A stretch of 47,249 bases of DNA from an uncultured Prevotella sp. GTDB taxonomy: Bacteria > Bacteroidota > Bacteroidia > Bacteroidales > Bacteroidaceae. Of this stretch, positions 9,081-20,051 are shown piece after piece (the stretch's first letter is position 1; every line of letters begins with the position of its first letter). The notes below the pieces were generated by a model. The model did no database searches. It was given only the letters and a program-made list of their open reading frames with translations, and was not told where the DNA came from. The stretch is taken from NCBI GenBank assembly GCA_947170725.1, contig CAMVUM010000026.1, positions 1 through 47,249 on the forward strand. The letters run 5' to 3'. Made by a program: the position numbers and the translations under genes.

Positions 9081-9120
9081 GCATGCCGGTGGTAATGTTC
9101 GTATGCCGGTAGGATGTTAC
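9081..9120. repeat. 20-bp imperfect tandem repeat in the 5' untranslated region
   Basis: The units 9081-9100 and 9101-9120 share ATGCCGGT and, with a 1-nt shift, ATGTT. They sit between the -7 element and the start codon of the acetyltransferase gene. The similarity is weaker than for the other duplications nearby. Confidence 0.6.
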
Positions 9121-9140
9121 ATACAAAAAAGACGAGAGAT

Positions 9141-9551
9141 ATGAACAATGGAATAGACTATAAGGCAGTCCGCGATTTCGGCCGTGATGAGCTGGAACGG
9201 CTGTTCCTTTCGGTGGAATGGTCGTCGGGTCACTACCCCGACAAACTGGTTGAAGCGATGAAAAACTACGAGACTGTGTATTCAGCGTGGGACGGCGACA
9301 AGCTGGTGGGCATGATCTGTACGATGGACGACGGAGTGATGACGGCATACATCCACTATCTGCTTGTTGACCCGGCTTATCAGAAACGCGGGATCGGGCG
9401 GCATCTGGTGGAGATGACGAAGGAAAAATATCGTGACTATCTGCGCATTTTGCTCGTGGCCTACGAGGACGGCATCAAGTTTTACGAGTCGTTCGGCTTC
9501 CGTAAATCGGATCACGGCTTCCCGATGTATATCACGGAGTTGTGGACATGA
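9141..9551 (+). CDS. GNAT-family N-acetyltransferase
   Basis: The 136-residue protein has the GNAT fold order: an N-terminal helix, VYSAWDGDKLVGMI strands, the YIHYLLVDPAYQKRGIGRHLVEM segment carrying the acetyl-CoA motif Q-K-R-G-I-G, and the C-terminal FYESFGFRK typical of motif B. It should acetylate an amine on a small molecule or protein; the substrate cannot be read from sequence. I chose the ATG at 9141 over 9114 because the upstream 9 residues (MLHTKKTRD) are not part of the fold and purines (GACGAGAGA) sit just before 9141. It is a single gene, with its promoter at 9065. Confidence 0.9.
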   Translation: MNNGIDYKAVRDFGRDELERLFLSVEWSSGHYPDKLVEAMKNYETVYSAWDGDKLVGMICTMDDGVMTAYIHYLLVDPAYQKRGIGRHLVEMTKEKYRDYLRILLVAYEDGIKFYESFGFRKSDHGFPMYITELWT

Positions 9552-9588
9552 CTTCTCCCTATAATATCATGACTTCTCCCTATGATAT
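9547..9588. repeat. 21-bp tandem duplication over the acetyltransferase stop codon
   Basis: The copies 9547-9567 and 9568-9588 (CATGACTTCTCCCTATxATAT) differ at a single base. The first copy begins inside the last codons of the acetyltransferase gene, so the duplication starts in coding DNA and continues into the intergenic region. Confidence 0.9.
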
Positions 9589-9634
9589 AATGTAAGCGCA
9601 AAGACGTTAAGTTTTTATTGCGGCATAGTGAGTT

Positions 9635-9754
9635 ATGAAACAAATACGCAACGACGTGGAGTGTTATTGCGGAAGAACAAAAACCGGAACTGAGGCATTT
9701 TATAATATAAACCAATATTCAGGACCTGATTGGTCTTATGGAGACTGGCTTTAA
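9635..9754 (+). CDS. possible small ORF, 39 residues, unknown
   Basis: ATG at 9635 opens a 39-codon frame with an aromatic-rich C-terminal half (YNINQYSGPDWSYGDWL) and two cysteines (ECYCGR). It ends 27 bp before the next gene. I recognise no family. It might be a small peptide gene or chance. Confidence 0.25.
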   Translation: MKQIRNDVECYCGRTKTGTEAFYNINQYSGPDWSYGDWL

Positions 9755-9781
9755 TGTTACCATAACCAACTTAAATGACAG

Positions 9782-10252
9782 ATGAGAAAGCTATTACTAC
9801 TATCCATGACGTCGCTCTTTTGTATGGCCTCGCAGGCGCAGGACGTAAAAGAGTGGGCACTGGTTGAGCCGCAGAGCGGCCGGACGGTGCTGATGAAGAC
9901 CGTTGGCTTCCTGTTGGCGTCGGACGCCGACAACACTTTCGCTGTGGTCTGCACGAACGGCAGCATAATTGACGGTGCACGTTCGGTATCTTTCACGCAG
10001 GTTGATCCCGCGGTCATAGTCTCACCTGAGAATGACGGTCCGGTGGCGCAGCTCTCGGGAAGTGTGGACGGAGAACTCCGGCTGACAGGGTGCGCGGCTG
10101 GAACACTGGTGACGGTCAGCGACAGCGGCGGCCGGCCGGTTCGTCAGAGTGTGGCCGGAGGTGGCGTGACTACGGTGGATGTGTCGGGACTTGTTCCGGG
10201 CGTATATATCCTGCGGGCAGGCTCGGTTAAGGTAAAGTTCATTAAACGATAA
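9782..10252 (+). CDS. small exported protein with C-terminal sorting-like tail
   Basis: The 156-residue protein begins with a clear signal peptide (MRKLLLLSMTSLFCMASQAQD). A segment mentioning a repeated theme of Prevotella exported proteins follows (EWALVEPQSGRTVLMKTVGFLLASDADNTFAVV). The last 70 residues form a T9SS-like tail: LTGCAAGTLVTVSDSGGRPV, then VPGVYILRAGSVKVKFIKR. No catalytic domain is present, so its role is unknown. It is 18 bp upstream of the GH43 gene, which has an AAAGGAG purine run before its start, and the two are probably co-transcribed. The N-terminal half of the GH43 protein (residues 22-70) has a related VVERNDGGKTVVGS...FGGIDIGHISSITV segment. Confidence 0.75.
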   Translation: MRKLLLLSMTSLFCMASQAQDVKEWALVEPQSGRTVLMKTVGFLLASDADNTFAVVCTNGSIIDGARSVSFTQVDPAVIVSPENDGPVAQLSGSVDGELRLTGCAAGTLVTVSDSGGRPVRQSVAGGGVTTVDVSGLVPGVYILRAGSVKVKFIKR

Positions 10253-10270
10253 GTAAAGGAGAAAATCACG

Positions 10271-12499
10271 ATGAAGATAAAGAAGATATTGCTTGCAGCA
10301 GCATTGTTGATAACGTCCGGTGTCGCAGAGGCGCAGTTTGTCGTGGAACGGAATGACGGCGGGAAGACAGTTGTCGGCAGCTCCGCTGACGCGGGTTTTG
10401 TGGGTGGAGAGAATGGCACGTGGACGTTCGGCGGAATAGACATCGGACACATAAGCAGTATCACGGTTTCCCCCATTGCAGACCGTCTGGAGAACTACCG
10501 TGCTCCGGAATATCCCGACTACTACCGCAGCATCTCCGGCTGGGCAGACCGTTCGAAATGGAACCTTGCCAACGTCCACGACCCATCGGTGGTGCTGGCA
10601 GACGACGGCTATTATTATATGTACGCGACAGACGCCAGCTTCGGCAACGCCCATGAGGGCCACGGCCATTTCATGTGCCGCCGCTCGCGCAATCTCGTAG
10701 ATTGGGAGTTCATGGGCGCGACGATGGCCCGGCTGCCGGAATGGGTGAAGCCGAAGCTGAACGAAATCCGCGCGGCCATGGGGCTGGGCGAGAGCACGGC
10801 CGATTTCTCCGACGACCGTCAGTTCGGCTATTGGGCGCCATGCGTGCGCCGTGTCAGGAGCGGGCTCTACCGTATGTACTACGCTATCACCTGCCCAGGC
10901 ACCATCAACGGTGACGGAACTTGGGGCGAGCGTGCCTTCATCGGACTGATGGAGACGGCCACGCCGGAGGACATCACGAGCTGGGAGGACCGTGGCTATG
11001 TGCTGACCAACGCTTCGGACAAGCAGCTGAACTTCAACGTCAAAGCCGACGATTGGGCCAACTGCTATTTCAAGTACAACGCCATTGACCCATCCTATAT
11101 CATCACCCCCGAAGGAGACCACTGGCTCATATACGGTTCGTGGCATTCCGGCTTTGCCGCCATCGAGCTGGACGCCGAGACGGGCATGCCGAAGACGGAG
11201 CTGGGCATGCCGTGGGGTGACATCACGGCCTACGGAAAACTGATATACACACGTCAGATGGGCAACCGCTGGCAGGCTGCCGAGGCGCCGGAGATAGTTT
11301 ATCGCGACGGCTACTACTATCTCTTCATGGCCTGTGACGAGCTCGCCGTGGCCTATAACACCCGCGTGGTGCGCTCCCGCAACATCGCCGGCCCGTATGT
11401 CGGCATCGCCGGCACGGATGTGACTACGCGCGGCGGCGAGGCATGGCCGCTCGTTACCCATCCATACCGCTTCTCTCAGGGCTACGGCTGGGTTGGCATC
11501 AGCCACTGCGCCGTGTTCGACGACGGCCGCGGAAACTGGTTCTACTCGTCTCAGGGCCGTCTCCCGGCCGATGCCTACGGCGACGCTTACAGCAATGCAA
11601 TCATGCAGGGACAGGTGCGCCGCATACTTTGGACCGAGGACGGATGGCCCGTGGTTATGCCGGAGTGTTATGGTGGCGTGCCGCAGGCCCCGATCTCAGA
11701 GGAAGAGTTGGTTGGAGAGTGGGAGAACGTTACGTTGGAATACAAATATCAGACCCAGTCCGTCGCGACATCGTTGACGCTCACGGCCGACCACAAGGTG
11801 ACGGGAACGCCGTTCAGCGGTCAAACGTGGAGCTTCGACGCCGCGACCGGCACGCTGACCATAGGCTCTCAGAAACTCCTTCTCTGCCGTGAAGCCGATT
11901 GGGAGACGTCGCCGCGCGCCGCCACCATTGTCTATGCCGGTTATGGTGTTGGCGGAAAGAAGACTTATTGGGGCAAGAAAGTAGTCAAGCAGGCTTTCAG
12001 CTCTTATGGCCCTGACGACAATACCGCTCCCTTCTGGACCTACTTTACGCCTTATCTCAGCCTGCCTTCGGGCGAAGGGACGTTCCGCTATTCGTTCCGG
12101 AACTATACAGACCGGGCCGCCAACTGGAACAACTGGCTGCTCGTCTTCACTAACGGTAAGCAGCGCGGAGAGAGCGGATATGCCGAATATATGGTGCTCC
12201 GTGCCGATGCCTACGGCTGGGGAACCTACGCCACGGACGAACTCCGTGCGGCCGGTATGACCCACAACTATGACTGGGCGACGTTCTCATCCGACATGGA
12301 CGGGGCACAGGTCGACCTGACGCTTTCCGTCTCTTCCGGTACTGCCGTCATGACAGCCGTGACAACGACGACGACCGGAAAGACATACAATTATTCCTAT
12401 ACCGTCGGCGGATTGCCCGCCGGCGTCAAAGGCTGTTTCCTTACGATGGAGAAAGCCCATCTCGTGCTTGACAACGAACGGTGCGGGATAGGGGAGTGA
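10271..12499 (+). CDS. modular GH43-family arabinanase-like protein
   Basis: This is a secreted protein (signal peptide 1-21, EAQ end) with a five-bladed beta-propeller of the GH43 type, which hydrolyses arabinan or arabinose-decorated pectin. The catalytic triad is visible: HDPSVV with base Asp104, NAIDPSYI with Asp273, and EAPEIVYRDGYYYLF with acid Glu338. After the propeller, residues 480-555 (VGEWENVTLEYKYQ...LTLTADHKVTG) match the small C-terminal domain common in Bacteroidota arabinanases. Residues 570-742 form an extra beta-rich module (TFRYSFRNYTDRAANWNNWLLVF..., EYMVLRADAYGWG), which looks like a carbohydrate-binding jelly roll; this is inference. Total length is 742, about twice a minimal GH43. 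Endo or exo action cannot be told by eye. Confidence 0.85.
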   Translation: MKIKKILLAAALLITSGVAEAQFVVERNDGGKTVVGSSADAGFVGGENGTWTFGGIDIGHISSITVSPIADRLENYRAPEYPDYYRSISGWADRSKWNLANVHDPSVVLADDGYYYMYATDASFGNAHEGHGHFMCRRSRNLVDWEFMGATMARLPEWVKPKLNEIRAAMGLGESTADFSDDRQFGYWAPCVRRVRSGLYRMYYAITCPGTINGDGTWGERAFIGLMETATPEDITSWEDRGYVLTNASDKQLNFNVKADDWANCYFKYNAIDPSYIITPEGDHWLIYGSWHSGFAAIELDAETGMPKTELGMPWGDITAYGKLIYTRQMGNRWQAAEAPEIVYRDGYYYLFMACDELAVAYNTRVVRSRNIAGPYVGIAGTDVTTRGGEAWPLVTHPYRFSQGYGWVGISHCAVFDDGRGNWFYSSQGRLPADAYGDAYSNAIMQGQVRRILWTEDGWPVVMPECYGGVPQAPISEEELVGEWENVTLEYKYQTQSVATSLTLTADHKVTGTPFSGQTWSFDAATGTLTIGSQKLLLCREADWETSPRAATIVYAGYGVGGKKTYWGKKVVKQAFSSYGPDDNTAPFWTYFTPYLSLPSGEGTFRYSFRNYTDRAANWNNWLLVFTNGKQRGESGYAEYMVLRADAYGWGTYATDELRAAGMTHNYDWATFSSDMDGAQVDLTLSVSSGTAVMTAVTTTTTGKTYNYSYTVGGLPAGVKGCFLTMEKAHLVLDNERCGIGE

Positions 12500-12520
12500 C
12501 CTAAAAAAACACAGAGCTTT

Positions 12521-13189
12521 ATGACAGTAGAATTTATAATCCGCATTTTCATTGCCGCCCTGCTTGGCGGTCTTATCGGTCTGGAGCGCGAATACCGTGC
12601 CAAGGAAGCCGGCCTGCGCACGCATTTTCTCGTCGCGTTAGGCAGCGCGCTGTTTATGGTGCTGTCGCAATACGGTTTTGACACCGTCATATCCGGTACG
12701 GTATCCAACGTGTCGCTCGATCCCTCGCGCATAGCCTCACAGGTGGTGTCGGGCATCGGATTTATAGGTGCCGGTATCATCATCTTCCAGAAGAACGTTA
12801 TACGCGGACTGACCACGGCTGCCGGTCTGTGGGTGACATCGGCCATCGGTATGACCTGCGGTGCGGGTCTCTATTTGTTGGCTACGGCCACTACGGTGCT
12901 CGTCCTGCTTTGCCTTGAGGCGCTCAACGTCATTCTGCAGCGGTTCGGCGGGCGCAACGTTTCGGTCACATTCTACGCTCCGTCGAAGGATATCATCCGC
13001 AGCGTTATAAAGCGTATGAAGCGGGAGAAGGTTGAAGTCTTTTCATACAGCATGCGTGAGGTAACGACCAGCGGAGGCTTGCAGTTGGAGGTGGATATGG
13101 ACCTGAGGGTCAAACGCTTCCAATATGAGACCATGATGTTCGACATCATAAGCGGTTTTGACGGTGTGGAGATAGGGAGGATTGAATAG
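12521..13189 (+). CDS. MgtC/SapB-family membrane protein
   Basis: The 222-residue protein has the family signature: an N-terminal FIIRIFIAALLGGLIGLEREYRAKEAGLRTHFLVALGSALF, a second block with VVSGIGFIGAGIIIF, then GLTTAAGLWVTSAIGMTCGAG and LATATTVLVLL. This gives four or five inner-membrane helices, followed by a soluble ACT-like C-terminal domain of about 75 residues (VSVTFYAPSKDIIRSVIKRM...). MgtC relatives are linked to magnesium limitation and acid or intracellular stress. The exact transported species, if any, is unknown. It follows the GH43 gene by 21 bp and may be read from the same message. Confidence 0.9.
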   Translation: MTVEFIIRIFIAALLGGLIGLEREYRAKEAGLRTHFLVALGSALFMVLSQYGFDTVISGTVSNVSLDPSRIASQVVSGIGFIGAGIIIFQKNVIRGLTTAAGLWVTSAIGMTCGAGLYLLATATTVLVLLCLEALNVILQRFGGRNVSVTFYAPSKDIIRSVIKRMKREKVEVFSYSMREVTTSGGLQLEVDMDLRVKRFQYETMMFDIISGFDGVEIGRIE

Positions 13190-13336
13190 GACAAACCTGC
13201 GAACTTTCGGAAATATGGCTGCGAACGGTTCCCACGCCGCTGTTCTATACGCCGCTGACGCCGTGATACGCTCCTGTGGGCATGATGACGACATGACACA
13301 GGGAACCAAGCATCGGAAAAATAGTAGTCGTAAGAT

Positions 13337-13367
13337 TTTGCGCTCTCCTTAAATTAATGTAACTTTG
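13337..13367 (+). promoter_or_regulatory. purL promoter
   Basis: TTTG at 13337-13340 and TAACTTTG at 13360-13367 are 19 nt apart, a very good match to the Bacteroidota -33/-7 pattern. The start codon of purL is 39 bp downstream. Confidence 0.85.
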
Positions 13368-13405
13368 CCGACGGAATATAAATACACATAATTATATATA
13401 AAGGC

Positions 13406-17233
<3,828 letters not shown>

Positions 17234-17257
17234 GGCGAAGTTCTCGATAATTATAAA

Positions 17258-17314
17258 AATTATAGATTATAATCTGCTGGTGCGGTGTCGCTTCTCAGGT
17301 TATAATCTATAATT
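17258..17314. repeat. 15-bp perfect inverted repeat downstream of purL
   Basis: AATTATAGATTATAA (17258-17272) is matched by its exact reverse complement at 17300-17314, with a 27-nt loop. It lies 12 bp after the purL hairpin and 64 bp before the chromate-type transporter start. It could be a second transcript-end hairpin working in both directions, or a small mobile-repeat relic. Confidence 0.8.
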
Positions 17315-17377
17315 CATAATGTGTAATTAGCCCGCCTCATTCCCACCCATAATTAATAATTCTGAATTTATAAAATA

Positions 17378-17902
17378 GTGTTTCTCACTTTCTTCAAGAT
17401 CGGACTATTCACTCTTGGCGGCGGATATGCCATGATACCGCTCATAGAGAAAGAAGTGGTTGATAACCATAAGTGGATGACGCGCGAGGAACTGCTCGAC
17501 GTGATTGCCATCGCGCAGAGCTGTCCGGGTGTGTTCGCCATCAATGTGAGCACGTTTGTCGGCTATAAGCTGCGCAAGACGCGTGGCGCTGTCTGCACAT
17601 CACTGGGCACGGCCATGCCGTCGTTCATCATCATCCTGCTGATAGCCATGTTCTTCCGCCAGTTTCAGGACAATCCCGTCGTGGCAGCAATGTTCCGTGG
17701 TATACGTCCGGCCGTGGTGGCCCTGATTGCCGTGCCTACGTTCAATATGGCCCGCAACGCCCGTGTCGGATGGGCGAACTGCTGGATTCCTGTTGCCGGA
17801 GCATTGGCTATATGGGCATTCGGCGTCTCACCGATAACGATAATCCTCATTGCCGGACTCGGAGGCTGGCTGTATGGAAGGTATATACAGCCCACGGAAT
17901 AA
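17378..17902 (+). CDS. chromate-transporter-type membrane protein, first half
   Basis: The 174-residue protein is one half-size ChrA-family unit. It has the hallmark FKIGLFTLGGGYAMIPLIEKEVV near the N-terminus, IAIAQSCPGVFAINVSTFVGYKLR and GIRPAVVALI, with about five or six hydrophobic segments (LGTAMPSFIIILLIAMFF, ITIILIAGLGGWLYG). The only canonical start in frame is the GTG at 17378. The family usually has a few more residues before the first helix, so a non-standard start slightly upstream cannot be excluded. In Bacteroidota such half-size proteins come in pairs that form one transporter. The substrate may be chromate, sulfate or another anion; only the family is clear. Confidence 0.9.
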   Translation: MFLTFFKIGLFTLGGGYAMIPLIEKEVVDNHKWMTREELLDVIAIAQSCPGVFAINVSTFVGYKLRKTRGAVCTSLGTAMPSFIIILLIAMFFRQFQDNPVVAAMFRGIRPAVVALIAVPTFNMARNARVGWANCWIPVAGALAIWAFGVSPITIILIAGLGGWLYGRYIQPTE

Positions 17903-18031
17903 TGAGACTATGTGAATAATGGAAGCCGATGTAGAGAAATCGCATTGTGGCGTCTCAGGCAGGCAAGGCGCTGGACACCCGTTCCACGTTTCCATCATAT
18001 TCGGCACTCAATCATACCCACAAATATAACA

Positions 18032-18607
18032 ATGATATTCCTACAGCTTTTCATAACGTTCTTCTTCATCGGCCTGTTCGGTTTCGGCGGCGGCTACGGC
18101 ATGTTGTCACTCATCCAGAGCGAAGTGGTCCATCGTTGGCACTGGATGACCACATCCGAATTTACCGACGTCGTGGCCATCAGCCAGATGACGCCAGGCC
18201 CGATAGGCATCAACAGTGCGACATATTGCGGCTATACGGCCATCCATAACGCCGGAATGGGTGACACCATGGCCATACTTGGCAGTCTTACTGCCACGTT
18301 CGCCCTTGTCCTGCCGTCCCTGATACTCATGATTGTCATCAGCCGTATGTTCATGAAATATATGAAAACGCCACTCGTACAGTCCGTTTTCATTGGTCTG
18401 CGTCCCGCCGTGGTAGGTCTGCTCGGCGCAGCCACGCTGCTGCTCATGACATCAGAGAACTTCTCCACTCCGTCACTCAATCCATGGCAGTTCTGGATCA
18501 GCATCGCCCTTTTTGCCGCAACGTTCGTCGGAACAATGTATTTCAAGATTAATCCAATCCGGATGATAGTCTACAGTGCGCTGGCCGGAGCCATTCTTCT
18601 CTATTGA
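18032..18607 (+). CDS. chromate-transporter-type membrane protein, second half
   Basis: The 191-residue partner of the preceding gene shows the same architecture: FFIGLFGFGGGYGMLSLIQSEVV, VAISQMTPGPIGINSATYCGY and GLRPAVVGLLGAATLLL. It has hydrophobic segments at TFALVLPSLILMIVISRMF, FWISIALFAATFVGTMYF and MIVYSALAGAILLY. The frame extends upstream to 17912, but that 40-residue extension (MNNGSRCREIALWRLRQARR...) is basic and not part of the family. I therefore chose the ATG at 18032. The gap of 129 bp to the first half is unusually wide for a pair that normally works together, and contains no other gene. Confidence 0.9.
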   Translation: MIFLQLFITFFFIGLFGFGGGYGMLSLIQSEVVHRWHWMTTSEFTDVVAISQMTPGPIGINSATYCGYTAIHNAGMGDTMAILGSLTATFALVLPSLILMIVISRMFMKYMKTPLVQSVFIGLRPAVVGLLGAATLLLMTSENFSTPSLNPWQFWISIALFAATFVGTMYFKINPIRMIVYSALAGAILLY

Positions 18608-18712
18608 CAACAGCAGAAAAATATCCCGCAAGTCTCATTCTTTCCATAATGATCCCATAACTCCAATAACATCCTGTAATTATCCTGTTAATTCCCATAA
18701 AAGTCCCATCCC

Positions 18713-19729
18713 ATGCTTCCCATTCAAATCTCCAGAGCCTTCGCTCTTGTCATCCTTTCTGCAATCTCTGCAATCACCTTTGCCCAGTCGTTCACAACCG
18801 ACAGACCAATGGTCCACGACCCCGTCATGGCAAAGTCAGGCGACACCTATTATATGATGAGCACAGGCCACGGCCTTCAGATGGCCGAATCAAAAGATTT
18901 AAAAACATGGCGTGTATGGCGCAGAACACCTCTGCTGAGCGTCATCCCCTCATGGACACACGATTCCGTACCCGGTTTCCGCGACCACGTATGGGCACCT
19001 GACATCATTCGTTGGCAGGGACGCTGGTGGATGGCATACAGCTGTTCGACATTCGGGAAGAACACGTCGGCCATAGGACTTGTGTCCACAGACAGCCTGC
19101 GGCCGCTCTCCGATGAAGGCCGCAACCTGATAGAATGGAGGGATGACGGCCCGATGATATGTTCCAGAGGCGGCCGTGACAACTGGAACGCCATTGACCC
19201 TAACTTCATCATCGGCGAGGACGGCATACCGTGGCTTACGTTCGGCTCCTTTTGGGACGGCATTCAGCTGGTCCGCCTCGACTCAACGATGCACATAGAC
19301 CGCTCCTTCCGCCAGCGTACCATCGCCCGCCGCAAGACAGAAGGACGTGCAAATCCTGTGGAAGCTCCGTTCGTCTTCCGTCACGACGGTTGGTTCTATC
19401 TTTTTGTCTCGTGGGACTACTGTTGCCGTGGAATGGAGAGCACATATAAGGTCGTGGTTGGCCGCAGTCGCACTGTTGCCGGCCCTTATCTCGACCGTGA
19501 CGGTCGTGATATGGCCTTTGGTGGCGGAACACTTGTCATTGAGGGAGACAAAAAACAATATGAGGCCGCCGGCCACAGTGCAGCCTACCGTTTCGGTGAC
19601 GAAGACATCTTCATCTGCCACGGCTACAGCATAGCCGACAACGGAGCTTCTGTGCTCGTACAAAGAAAGATGGAGTGGACCGACGACGGTTGGCCCGTGT
19701 TGGGCGGCGAACAGTCTGCCGGCAATTAA
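18713..19729 (+). CDS. GH43-family endo-alpha-1,5-arabinanase-like enzyme
   Basis: This 338-residue secreted protein (signal peptide 1-24, ending AITFAQS) is close to a minimal GH43 five-bladed propeller. Catalytic positions are VHDPVMA (Asp36), WNAIDPNFI (Asp162) and VEAPFVF (Glu217). WAPDIIRW and a late AGHSAAYRFG, which supplies the calcium-site histidine in arabinanases, are also present. The size and these motifs fit endo-arabinanases that cut alpha-1,5-arabinan side chains of pectin. The gene is 106 bp after the transporter pair, ends in a good intrinsic terminator at 19754-19782, and precedes the rhamnogalacturonan lyase. Its surface or periplasmic location depends on an unseen signal: it lacks a lipobox cysteine and a sorting tail, so the periplasm is likely. 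Confidence 0.9.
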   Translation: MLPIQISRAFALVILSAISAITFAQSFTTDRPMVHDPVMAKSGDTYYMMSTGHGLQMAESKDLKTWRVWRRTPLLSVIPSWTHDSVPGFRDHVWAPDIIRWQGRWWMAYSCSTFGKNTSAIGLVSTDSLRPLSDEGRNLIEWRDDGPMICSRGGRDNWNAIDPNFIIGEDGIPWLTFGSFWDGIQLVRLDSTMHIDRSFRQRTIARRKTEGRANPVEAPFVFRHDGWFYLFVSWDYCCRGMESTYKVVVGRSRTVAGPYLDRDGRDMAFGGGTLVIEGDKKQYEAAGHSAAYRFGDEDIFICHGYSIADNGASVLVQRKMEWTDDGWPVLGGEQSAGN

Positions 19730-19753
19730 GCTGCTTATCGTTTCTTTTATATA

Positions 19754-19782
19754 GGCGTAAGGTAAATCCTTGCGCCTTTTTT
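19754..19782 (+). terminator. intrinsic terminator after the GH43 gene
   Basis: GGCGTAAGG (19754-19762) pairs with CCTTGCGCC (19768-19776), with one G-T wobble and a 5-nt loop, followed immediately by six T. This is a textbook rho-independent terminator. Confidence 0.9.
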
Positions 19783-19893
19783 AATCCTGCATTTTATATA
19801 ATATGCTGTCTCTTAGTGCTTCGAATATTATATTAAAATAGTTTTCTCACCTTTTTTATTTGATAAAAATCTTAGATTCTCGCAAAAAAACAT

Positions 19894-19901
19894 TATATTT
19901 G
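19894..19901 (+). promoter_or_regulatory. -7 element of the PL11 gene promoter
   Basis: TATATTTG at 19894-19901 fits TAnnTTTG. No TTTG is seen at the expected -33 distance. It would give a 5' untranslated leader of about 140 nt before the lyase start at 20052, in which I see no motif. Confidence 0.5.
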
Positions 19902-20051
19902 CAGTCTGCAATTAAATATGTATGCGCGTACCATAATTGAAATACGGCGAATGGATTAGAATACAGTGAAGTGGAGCCGGCAGATGGACGTAGCGTAGAG
20001 ACAAACATTTGGATAAGACTAATAAAATAACTAAAACTAATTACAATCTAC

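Noticed and set aside
10022..11506. 494-codon minus-strand frame
   Set aside because: Opposite the GH43 gene, rich in Arg/His/Val as expected for a shadow frame, and no start or family signal.
17378..18607. Chromate resistance operon as a metal-resistance island
   Set aside because: Half-size ChrA pairs are common core genes in Bacteroidota; no resistance regulator or mobile element accompanies them.
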